A stretch of DNA of 6,494 nucleotides, from NCBI GenBank assembly GCA_031257595.1, contig JAIROH010000012.1, positions 1-6,494 of the forward strand, read 5' to 3'. The DNA is from Treponema sp. (lineage in GTDB: Bacteria; Spirochaetota; Spirochaetia; Treponematales; Breznakiellaceae). Each line of letters opens with the position of its first letter. The first letter of the stretch is position 1. A program made the translations under genes and the position numbers. Below the pieces are notes generated by a model that saw nothing but the letters and a program-made list of their open reading frames with translations, was not told the origin of the DNA and did no database searches. Positions 1 through 6,368 of this stretch are shown here, in pieces.

Positions 1-338
1 GCGGCCCGCTCCGCAATGGTAAACCGGTCAAGGAAGTACACATCCGGCGCGGTACCTCCGCGTATAGAGGTGGCAAGTTTGGTTATTTCCGTTTCGCTTC
101 CGGGAACGCTGACAATTTCCACCGGCACGGCGGGATTGGTCGCGTTGTATGCGGCGACAATTTGCCTCAACACCTCAAGATCGTTGGCGGTGTGCGATGT
201 CCAGAACACCACTTTTTCCCCTGAAGTCACCCCGGCCCCCCCGGCCCCGGCCCCACCGGCCTGCTGGCCGGGTCCGGCAAATACGGCGGCGCTTACCAGA
301 ATGAGTACCACGCTTACAATTGCTGCAATTTTCTTCAT
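1..338 (-). CDS. Sugar ABC transporter, extracellular solute-binding protein (family 1), N-terminal part only
   Basis: This gene runs leftward out of the window; 112 complete codons are visible. It should encode the periplasmic receptor that delivers a sugar to an ABC permease. Seen: residues 1-21 form a signal peptide, with a KK basic start, a hydrophobic core IAAIVSVVLILVSAAV, and a probable signal peptidase I site after VFA. A Gly/Ala tether follows (about residues 22-38). The mature domain begins EKVVFWTSHTAND and continues with VLRQIVAAYNATNP, then KLATSIRGGTAPDVYFLDR. The hydrophobic FW strand, the helix ending AYN, and the GGTAPDVYFLD block are hallmarks of SBP_bac_1 proteins. There is no lipobox cysteine, so it is probably soluble in the periplasm rather than a lipoprotein. 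The ATG at 338 is preceded by a near-perfect Shine-Dalgarno AGGAGGA (344-350). It is transcribed divergently from the mannosidases, which suggests, but does not prove, that its ligand is a mannoside. Family call is firm; ligand is unknown. Confidence 0.93.
   Translation of the reverse strand, partial: MKKIAAIVSVVLILVSAAVFAGPGQQAGGAGAGGAGVTSGEKVVFWTSHTANDLEVLRQIVAAYNATNPAVPVEIVSVPGSETEITKLATSIRGGTAPDVYFLDRFTIAERA
234..254. repeat. GC-only simple-sequence tract with a C7 homopolymer inside the solute-binding protein gene
   Basis: The plus strand reads as GG, C7, GG, C4, GG, C4, in other words two GGCCCC units plus an expanded copy. On the coding (minus) strand it encodes part of the Gly/Ala tether just after the signal peptide. 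The frame is intact on both sides in this sequence. Tracts like this are prone to slippage and to sequencing errors. Confidence 0.8.
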
Positions 339-415
339 CCTAATCCTCCTGATATTAAAATATAAGTCACCTGAGGCTGTTCCAAAACTTCAGTTCTTGA
401 AACAAACTCAAAAAA

Positions 416-444
416 AGTATGCGCGCCCTTTCCGTATTTGTCAA
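416..444 (-). promoter_or_regulatory. Sigma70-type promoter for the solute-binding protein gene
   Basis: Read on the minus strand there is a perfect -35 hexamer TTGACA (444-439), a 17-base spacer, and a -10 hexamer CATACT (421-416; 4 of 6 matches, keeping the key A at position 2 and final T). Predicted transcription start is near 409, giving a leader of roughly 70 bases before the ATG at 338. This is a motif match only. Confidence 0.6.
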
Positions 445-489
445 GAAGAAAAAAATGGATGGCACAGCAATTTTACTTTTATACAACTT

Positions 490-502
490 ACGGTAAAACC
501 GT
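490..502. repeat. Short inverted repeat ACGGT-AAA-ACCGT, possible operator
   Basis: Perfect 5-base arms separated by AAA lie in the divergent intergenic region, about 46 bases upstream of the binding-protein -35 box and far upstream of the mannosidase promoter. It could be a regulator half-site pair, but arms this short occur by chance. Confidence 0.25.
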
Positions 503-738
503 GGAAAACCAGCATGGAAGCGGCGTTTTTTTATTGGACGGGAGGCGATTTAACCCATGAATTTGCCGATACGATAAGAATTCTGATCATATTCGGAAGA
601 AAGGACGAATTCTACAACGCTTTACGTATATTCTCTGGGTATTTGAATTCCAAAAGCCAGGATGATTTTTCGCTATTTGTTATTTTTCCTGCCAGAGGCG
701 GCTAAAAGTAAAATTGTTGGCAAAAAACGGACGGACGA

Positions 739-767
739 TTGCGATTGCAGAGATCTGAGTATATACT
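739..767 (+). promoter_or_regulatory. Sigma70-type promoter for the mannosidase operon
   Basis: A -35 hexamer TTGCGA (739-744, 4 of 6) and a -10 hexamer TATACT (762-767, 5 of 6) are separated by exactly 17 bases. The expected start of transcription is about 773-775. That leaves a leader of only some 10-12 bases before the ATG at 785, with the Shine-Dalgarno sequence at or next to the 5' end. The -10 box sits inside a perfect 10-base palindrome AGTATATACT (758-767). No promoter this good was seen further upstream. The assignment rests on motif matching alone. Confidence 0.5.
758..767. repeat. 10-base palindrome AGTATATACT over the -10 box
   Basis: The palindrome is perfect, and the TATACT -10 element forms its right-hand part. 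It may simply reflect the AT-rich -10 region, or it may be a repressor site, since a protein bound here would block RNA polymerase. No family-specific operator consensus is recognised. Confidence 0.3.
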
Positions 768-774
768 AAACCCT

Positions 775-781
775 GGAGGTG
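775..781 (+). promoter_or_regulatory. Ribosome binding site GGAGGTG that fixes the mannosidase start at 785
   Basis: GGAGG (775-779) lies 5 bases before ATG 785. An in-frame GTG at 779 would extend the protein by two residues, but that codon overlaps the Shine-Dalgarno sequence itself and cannot use it. ATG 794 would be 14 bases away, too far. ATG 785 is therefore preferred. Confidence 0.8.
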
Positions 782-784
782 CCT

Positions 785-3673
785 ATGATCCGTATGAATG
801 AAAGCCATGCGCAGCTGGAAGTGCTTGAAGATTATGTACAAGGGGAACATTCCGGCTCCCTTTTTAACCGCGTGTATGCCGAACTCCGTTTTTTGGCATC
901 CCTTTCCGATTCAAGGGGAGGGGCGTATGACGATCTTGTCAAAAACGCCGCCGTCCTGCTTGCCGGGGACATAGCGAAAACCGGCGGCGTTTCCGCGGAG
1001 GCGGCGGCCCGGACCGAAGCGTCCCTTACATCCCTTGCGGATGAGGCAAAAAGCTTTGAATTTCTCTGCGCCGCCCACGCCCACATAGACATGAACTGGA
1101 TGTGGGGCTACCACGAAACGGTTTCCGTCACCCTTGCCACCATGCGTACCATGCTGGACATGATGGAAGAATTCGGGGGGTTCACCTTTTCCCAGTCCCA
1201 GGCTTCCGTGTACCGTATCGTAGAGCAATTCGCCCCCGAAATGTTCGCCGAAATACAGCGGCGGGTACGTGAAAAGAGATGGGAAATCACCGCGTCTACC
1301 TGGACCGAATGCGACAAGAACATGTCCTCGGGGGAAAGCCTTACCCGCCACATCCTCTACACCAAGGAATACATGAAGGAAAAATTCGGCATAGCTCCCG
1401 ATGATCTTGCAATAGACTTTGAACCGGATACATTCGGCCACAGCCGCAATATCCCCGAGATCCTTGATTCAGGCGGCGTGCGTTATTACTACCACTGTCG
1501 GGGGCAGGTAGGCGAAAAGGTACTGTACCGCTGGAAAGCGCCCTCCGGAAAAACCGTCATCGTGTATACGGAACCGTTCTGGTACAATGCCGATATAGAC
1601 AGTTTCACCGCGGATTACGCGCCGGAACTTGCCCGCCTTACCGGAAGCAAAAAGCTACTCAAGGTTTACGGCGTGGGAAACCACGGCGGCGGCCCTACGC
1701 GGCGCGATATTAACCGGCTTATCGAAATGAACTCATGGCCCCTCTACCCGAAATTTACCTTCGGCCACCTCCGCAGCTATTTCGATTCGATAGCCTGCCT
1801 TGAGGGAACGCTTCCCCTGCTTGACGACGAAATCAACTTCATCTGCGACGGCTGTTACACAACGCAGACAAGGATCAAGGCGGGAAACCGCAAGGCGGAA
1901 CGGCTCATGAAGGAAGCGGAATTCTACGCAAGCGCATCAATGATTACATTGGGAAAGGAATACCCCGCTTCCCTTTTAAAAGGCGCATGGCGCAATATCC
2001 TCTTTAACCAGTTCCACGATATCATCCCCGGATCGGGAGTTGCCGAAACAAGGGAATACGCTTCGGGCCTTTACCAGGAAGTTTTTGCCGCGGCGGAATC
2101 GGTGAGAACCCTGGCCCTTGAAGAAACAGCCTCAAGCATTGACACGGAGGCGCTGGCAGGCGGCGGGGCGGCTGCGGAATCATGGGAATCCGCTAAGGCA
2201 AATTCACGCGGCGAGGGCGCCGGCACCGGATACGGACAGACGGGACGGGGCGCGGGCAAAAAACGGGCGTACCATATTTTCAATCCCCTGCCTTTTAAGC
2301 GCCGTGAAATTGTCCCCATAACCGTGTGGGATTACGAGGGAAACATCAGGGAAATCGCCCTGCGAAATCAAGAGGGAAAAACAATAGACATTCAGAACGG
2401 GGAAAGCGGCAACTACTGGGGCCACCATTTCGACACGGTCTTTGCCGATGTGCAAGCGCCGGCGTCAGGGTATACTACCGTGATCATTGAAGAAAAAAAG
2501 AACTATGAGCCGCACTTCATCTTCATCAACGACATGCGAGTTCAAAAACCGGATCAATTCATTCTGGAAAACGAACACATAAAGGCGGCGCTTAATCCGC
2601 GGAACGGCGGCATCGCTTCGTTTATCGACAAGGCTAGCGGCGCCGATCTTGCCGCGGGGGAACACTTCGGGATTTTCCGCCTGGCCCACGAAAGCGTTTA
2701 CAAGGGCATTACCAACTGGCATCCGGGCATGTCGGCATGGTTCGCCGGCAGGTTCAAGGAGATTGCCGAAATAACGGATAACATCGAAATCATTCCCGTT
2801 ATATACGGTTCCCGCCATAAAGACGATCTCTACGGGCATACCGATGCGGCAGCCTTTGAGCGGAAGAAACTGAGAAGCGCCTTCATCCTCCGTGCGCATT
2901 TCGGCAGCGCCTCATCTTTTGAAGCCGTCGTCTCGCTTGACGCGGGATCGAAACGCCTCCGCTACGATCTTGAATGCGACTGGCGTGAATTCGGTTCTGA
3001 TGAAAAGGGAGGGGCGCCCAATCTGCATTTTTACCTTCCCCTTAATTATACGCCCCGTTTCCGTTTCGACATTCCTTTCGGCGTTACCGAAAGAAAGAGC
3101 GTGGACATGGATCTTCCCGGGGAAAGTTTTGTGCTTGCCGAAAACAGCGCGGGGCCCGTATCGCTTGCCCTTCTTTCCATGGACACATACGGTTTCCGCT
3201 GCCTTGACAACAGTATAAGCCTGACGCTGATCCGCGGATCTTACGATCCCGATCCTGCGCCTGAAGCAGGGCGGCACCGCATATCTTTCGCACTAGTTCC
3301 TTCCGTGTACGGAGGGGAGGAGATCGTCCGCGAAAGTCTCTCATACCGCCATCCTTTCACCGTTATTTCCGGCAGAATACACGCCGGTTCCCTGCCGGCC
3401 GAGGGGAGCCTTTTTTCCCTTGAAGAGGGAAGCGCGGTGGTTTCCGCGATCAAGCGGCCGGAAGCCGGAGGAAAACGTCTTTTGCTGCGCGTCTACGAAA
3501 CCGCAGGAAAAAATTCAAAGGCCGTTTTCAAATTGGGCTTTAAGGCAACGTCCGCGTATTTAACCGACGCGACGGAAACAAAATGTACCGGGGAAGCGCT
3601 GCTTGAGGGCGGAAAACTTTCCTTCGATGTCCCGCCTTTCAGCGTAAGGGCGGTCATACTGGAATTGGAGTAA
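785..3673 (+). CDS. Alpha-mannosidase, glycoside hydrolase family 38 (first of a tandem pair)
   Basis: This is a complete 962-residue retaining alpha-mannosidase; GH38 enzymes are zinc-dependent and release alpha-mannose from oligosaccharides or glycoconjugates. Residues are numbered from ATG 785. An N-terminal helical extension (about 1-90) precedes the catalytic barrel (about 92-345). Motif HAHIDMNW gives candidate zinc ligands H100 and D102. WTECDKNMSSGES follows at about 173-185. EPDTFGHS carries the probable nucleophile D215, which also binds zinc. GVGNHGGGPT lies at 296-305. NQFHDIIPG supplies the fourth ligand H411. A helical middle domain (to about 450) is followed by a Gly/Ala/Ser-rich insert (about 456-492) and the C-terminal beta domains, which end PFSVRAVILELE. 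There is no signal peptide or membrane segment, so it should be cytoplasmic. Every catalytic motif I could check is present and the frame is uninterrupted. It is the first gene of an operon with the next mannosidase. Substrate linkage cannot be told; a mannosylglycerate-type hydrolase is a less likely alternative. Confidence 0.95.
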   Translation: MIRMNESHAQLEVLEDYVQGEHSGSLFNRVYAELRFLASLSDSRGGAYDDLVKNAAVLLAGDIAKTGGVSAEAAARTEASLTSLADEAKSFEFLCAAHAHIDMNWMWGYHETVSVTLATMRTMLDMMEEFGGFTFSQSQASVYRIVEQFAPEMFAEIQRRVREKRWEITASTWTECDKNMSSGESLTRHILYTKEYMKEKFGIAPDDLAIDFEPDTFGHSRNIPEILDSGGVRYYYHCRGQVGEKVLYRWKAPSGKTVIVYTEPFWYNADIDSFTADYAPELARLTGSKKLLKVYGVGNHGGGPTRRDINRLIEMNSWPLYPKFTFGHLRSYFDSIACLEGTLPLLDDEINFICDGCYTTQTRIKAGNRKAERLMKEAEFYASASMITLGKEYPASLLKGAWRNILFNQFHDIIPGSGVAETREYASGLYQEVFAAAESVRTLALEETASSIDTEALAGGGAAAESWESAKANSRGEGAGTGYGQTGRGAGKKRAYHIFNPLPFKRREIVPITVWDYEGNIREIALRNQEGKTIDIQNGESGNYWGHHFDTVFADVQAPASGYTTVIIEEKKNYEPHFIFINDMRVQKPDQFILENEHIKAALNPRNGGIASFIDKASGADLAAGEHFGIFRLAHESVYKGITNWHPGMSAWFAGRFKEIAEITDNIEIIPVIYGSRHKDDLYGHTDAAAFERKKLRSAFILRAHFGSASSFEAVVSLDAGSKRLRYDLECDWREFGSDEKGGAPNLHFYLPLNYTPRFRFDIPFGVTERKSVDMDLPGESFVLAENSAGPVSLALLSMDTYGFRCLDNSISLTLIRGSYDPDPAPEAGRHRISFALVPSVYGGEEIVRESLSYRHPFTVISGRIHAGSLPAEGSLFSLEEGSAVVSAIKRPEAGGKRLLLRVYETAGKNSKAVFKLGFKATSAYLTDATETKCTGEALLEGGKLSFDVPPFSVRAVILELE

Positions 3674-3679
3674 ACTGTT

Positions 3680-6088
3680 ATGGCAAAGAACCTTATACAT
3701 CTTGTCGGTAATGCGCATATTGATGTGCTCTGGCTCTGGAAATGGGAAGAAGGGCTGCAGGAAATACGCGCCACCTTTGCATCGGCCCTTGACCGCATCA
3801 GGGAACATGAGGGCTTTATTTTTACCTGCGCCTGCGCCTACTACTACAGCATAGTGGAAAAGACCGATCCCGCCCTGTTCGAAAGAATACGACAGGCGGT
3901 AAGCGAAGGACGATGGCGCATCACTGGGGGATGGTGGCTTCAGCCTGACTGCAATGCCCCTTCCGGCGAATCCTTTGTACGGCAGGGCCTTTACGGCCAG
4001 AGGTACTTTAGGGAAAAGTTCGGCAAAACGGCGGCGGTCGGTTACAACATTGATTCCTTTGGGCACAACGGGAACCTTCCGCAGATACTGGACAAATCGG
4101 GACTCGCCTCCTACGTGTTCATGAGACCGGGGAAAAAAGAAAAGGATCTTCCTTCACATCTTTTTACCTGGGAAGGAATTGACGGCTCCCGCGTCGCGGC
4201 GTACCGCGTTCCGCCTGAATACACCAACGGCTGCGAATGGGGAAGCGGACTTGAGGAAAAAATCCCCTTCTTCCGCAGCCTTACGGAGAAAGAAAGCATC
4301 CCCCTCATGTGCTTCTACGGCGTTGGAAACCACGGCGGAGGGCCGACAAAAGAAAACCTCGCCATCCTTGACCGTTTCAGAAAAGACGACGATGCCATCG
4401 TATACAGCGATCCTGAACGCTACTTCAGCGAAGCGGATCTGTCCGCGCGTCCTGTTATCAAAGACGAACTCCAGTACCATGCCATAGGCTGCTACAGTTC
4501 CATGAGCCGCCTTAAAAAGGCAAACAACAAAACCGAAAATCTTCTCCTTCAGGCGGAAAAAATGCAGGCGGTTTTGGGGCGGGATTGCGGTGAAACGGCG
4601 CCGGGCGAATACGAAACGTCCCTCAGGGAAGGATGGAAAAAAATTCTGGTGAATCAGTTTCACGATTCCCTCGGCGGCTGTTCCATTCCCGATGCGTATC
4701 CCAAAATTTTCAACGCATACGGATGGGGACAGGAAACGGCTTCCGAAATTACGACGACGCTGCTGCACCGCCTTGCATCGCAGGTTGACGCCGGCGCTAC
4801 GGCCGCAGTTGTATGGAATCCCCATCCCTGGGAAAGCGTACAGTGCATTGAAATAAACGGGATAAGCGACGCCGTTCACGATATATACGGAAACGAAATT
4901 CCCTTTGAACTTGTGCCCACAAACGCCGTTGCTTCTTCCTACACGCACTCCGCGCGATTCAACGCAGTCCTCCCTCCCCTGGGATATACCGTATTCAGCC
5001 TGACCAATCACCGGAACGGAATGGACATAGGCGATCTTACAAGCGTCCTTTACGCCAGAACCGTTTCATCACTTTCATCGCCGCCGCTCAAGCTGAACAT
5101 AGACCGCGATACGGGGTACATCAATTCCATTTTTGACGGCGAAGAAAACATCGAGTATCTTTCCCCCGAAGGAATAGTTCCCGAAATTATCGACGACAAT
5201 TCCGACACCTGGACGCATGCGCTTTCATCGTATAAAGGCTCACGGGAAAAAATGAAGGCGGCGTCATGGACAATGATCTCGCAGGGAAAAGTTACCGAAG
5301 AATACGAGATTGCATACAGGCTTTTCGACAGCACGGTGATCATGCGGGTAATCGTCAATGGGGCGCTTAAAACCGTCGACATTAAACTCCGCGTTATCTG
5401 GAACGAAAAGCACCGGCTTCTCAAACTGCGCATCCCTTCGGCGTTCAGCAATAGCGTCTTCATTTCCGAAATTCCCTACGGTTCCATTGAACGCGCCGCA
5501 GACGGAACGGAATGGCCCCTGCAGAGGTGGGCGGCCCTTTCCGAATGCGGAAAGACAGGGCCTTCCCTTGCCGTGCTTAACGACGGGATCTACAGCTGCA
5601 GCGCAGAAACAAACGCGCTGTGCCTCACCCTCCTCCGCAGCCCCATTTACGCCCACCATGAACCCATGCGCCCGCGCGCCGATATGGCGCAGCGTTATGT
5701 GGATCAGGGGGAACATGAGTACCATATACGGCTTGCCCTTTACGGGGAAAAACCGCCCTGCTCGGAATATACCCGCCGTGCCCTTGAACTCAACCAGGCG
5801 CCGCTTTACGTCGTCGAGTCTATTCACAAGGGCGTTCTGCCCCGGGAAAAGAGCTATTGCAGGGTGGAGGGCGGTTCCACAGTGATCGTTACTGCAATAA
5901 AGCGCGCCGAAGACAAGGACGGCTGGATAGTGCGCGCCGTCGAATCCGCCGGAAAGGCAGGGGAGGCCGGGATCGACTTTTCCTGGATCGGCTGCAGCGG
6001 GCGCTTCAGCTTTGGGCCCTTCGAAATAAAAACGCTCAAAATTTCCGATGAGGGCGCCATGAGCGAAACAAAGCTCCTTGAATGGTAG
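3680..6088 (+). CDS. Alpha-mannosidase, glycoside hydrolase family 38 (second of a tandem pair)
   Basis: This is a complete 802-residue GH38 enzyme, about 160 residues shorter than its neighbour because it starts directly in the catalytic domain and lacks the low-complexity insert. NAHIDVLWLWKW near the N-terminus gives zinc ligands H13 and D15. WLQPDCNAPSGES spans 86-98. NIDSFGHNGNLPQIL gives the probable nucleophile and ligand D125. GVGNHGGGPTKEN spans 214-226. DELQYHAIGCYSSMSRLKK opens the helical middle domain near 262. NQFHDSLGG supplies ligand H328. The beta-rich C-terminal part begins near VVWNPHPWES (377) and ends with the family-typical GPFEIKTLKI, then KLLEW. No signal peptide is present, so it is cytoplasmic. 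ATG 3680 lies 6 bases after the upstream stop, and its likely Shine-Dalgarno TTGGAG (3665-3670) is inside the end of the upstream gene, so translation is probably coupled. The two proteins share motifs but are too diverged for a recent duplication, and probably act on different alpha-mannosidic bonds. Confidence 0.95.
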   Translation: MAKNLIHLVGNAHIDVLWLWKWEEGLQEIRATFASALDRIREHEGFIFTCACAYYYSIVEKTDPALFERIRQAVSEGRWRITGGWWLQPDCNAPSGESFVRQGLYGQRYFREKFGKTAAVGYNIDSFGHNGNLPQILDKSGLASYVFMRPGKKEKDLPSHLFTWEGIDGSRVAAYRVPPEYTNGCEWGSGLEEKIPFFRSLTEKESIPLMCFYGVGNHGGGPTKENLAILDRFRKDDDAIVYSDPERYFSEADLSARPVIKDELQYHAIGCYSSMSRLKKANNKTENLLLQAEKMQAVLGRDCGETAPGEYETSLREGWKKILVNQFHDSLGGCSIPDAYPKIFNAYGWGQETASEITTTLLHRLASQVDAGATAAVVWNPHPWESVQCIEINGISDAVHDIYGNEIPFELVPTNAVASSYTHSARFNAVLPPLGYTVFSLTNHRNGMDIGDLTSVLYARTVSSLSSPPLKLNIDRDTGYINSIFDGEENIEYLSPEGIVPEIIDDNSDTWTHALSSYKGSREKMKAASWTMISQGKVTEEYEIAYRLFDSTVIMRVIVNGALKTVDIKLRVIWNEKHRLLKLRIPSAFSNSVFISEIPYGSIERAADGTEWPLQRWAALSECGKTGPSLAVLNDGIYSCSAETNALCLTLLRSPIYAHHEPMRPRADMAQRYVDQGEHEYHIRLALYGEKPPCSEYTRRALELNQAPLYVVESIHKGVLPREKSYCRVEGGSTVIVTAIKRAEDKDGWIVRAVESAGKAGEAGIDFSWIGCSGRFSFGPFEIKTLKISDEGAMSETKLLEW

Positions 6089-6191
6089 AAAGGCCGGTGA
6101 ATTCCCCATATGCGTTTACATAACGGACAAGGTGGTACAAAAAGCAACGAAGAATGCTTGAAAAGCTTAAAAACAAGGAAGGAAAACCGGG

Positions 6192-6368
6192 TTGTCTACG
6201 CCGAATTTAACCAGGAAATCCTTAAGTAAACGCCCCCGGGGCGGTATCTTCGGTTCGGAGTTCCCCATTCCCTTTAAGCATGCCGGACTGGAATACGCCG
6301 TCCTGCCTAATACGCGGGTCATTGAAATAGACCGGGATTTTGATTATGATACATCCTATGATCCGTGA
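6192..6368 (+). CDS. Possible small protein of 58 residues, TTG start, overlapping marC
   Basis: I do not recognise this frame. It would begin at TTG 6192, nine bases after a good purine-rich site AAGGAAGG (6175-6182), and end at TGA 6366-6368. That is 23 bases inside the downstream membrane-protein gene. The N-terminal part is basic (STPNLTRKSLSKRPRGG). The rest looks like a folded-protein sequence (FGSEFPIPFKH, then AGLEYAVLPNTRVIEIDRDF) and ends in an acidic, tyrosine-rich tail. No signal peptide or membrane segment is present. The overlap with the next start would allow translational coupling, which could explain why that gene has only a weak ribosome site. Alternatives are the tail of a decayed or frameshifted larger gene, since another frame is open from 6101 to 6229, or a chance open frame. 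The product-like composition favours something once coding, but confidence is modest. Confidence 0.4.
   Translation: MSTPNLTRKSLSKRPRGGIFGSEFPIPFKHAGLEYAVLPNTRVIEIDRDFDYDTSYDP
6231..6243. repeat. GC-rich perfect inverted repeat CGCCCC-C-GGGGCG
   Basis: The arms are perfectly complementary around a single central C, so any hairpin would need to open some pairs to form a loop. No T-run follows (the next bases are GTATCTTCGG), so it does not look like an intrinsic terminator. It lies inside the possible small frame, where it encodes the RPRGG turn. Confidence 0.4.

Larger units (their letters stand above)
339..784. other. Divergent intergenic region between the solute-binding protein and mannosidase genes
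   Basis: This 446-base stretch is visibly more AT-rich than the flanking genes. It carries the two outward-facing promoters annotated separately, the binding-protein ribosome site at 344-350, and a small inverted repeat at 490-502. A plus-strand frame stays open through it to a stop at 705. Its upstream half is only the antisense of the binding-protein gene, however, and the part inside the gap (from an ATG at 514, 63 residues) has no ribosome site and no recognisable family. No tRNA, rRNA, CRISPR or transposon feature was seen. The gap is long enough to hold regulator sites or a small RNA, but no specific one can be named. Confidence 0.7.

Noticed and set aside
576..650. Three GAATTC hexamers within about 75 bases
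   Set aside because: The spacing is irregular and the flanks differ, so no repeat unit is supported.
16..705. Long plus-strand open frame of 229 codons across the left end and intergenic region
   Set aside because: Its first 320 bases are antisense to the clear solute-binding protein gene with signal peptide and ribosome site. The remainder (63 residues from ATG 514) has no ribosome site, no recognisable family and AT-rich intergenic-like composition.
779..784. GTG start at 779 for the first mannosidase
   Set aside because: The codon overlaps the Shine-Dalgarno GGAGG; ATG 785 is correctly spaced from it.
782..793. Identical 12-base string CCTATGATCCGT at 782-793 and at 6355-6366, both around possible ATG starts
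   Set aside because: The match does not extend beyond 12 bases and the downstream proteins are unrelated, so it is probably chance.
4154..5011. Long minus-strand open frames inside the mannosidases (for example here and at 5264-6109)
   Set aside because: They are antisense to genes with full GH38 motif sets, have no family-like features, and reflect codon bias of the sense genes.
6110..6229. 39-residue plus-strand frame after the second mannosidase
   Set aside because: It has no good ribosome site and overlaps the better-supported TTG frame. It is kept only as possible evidence of a decayed gene.
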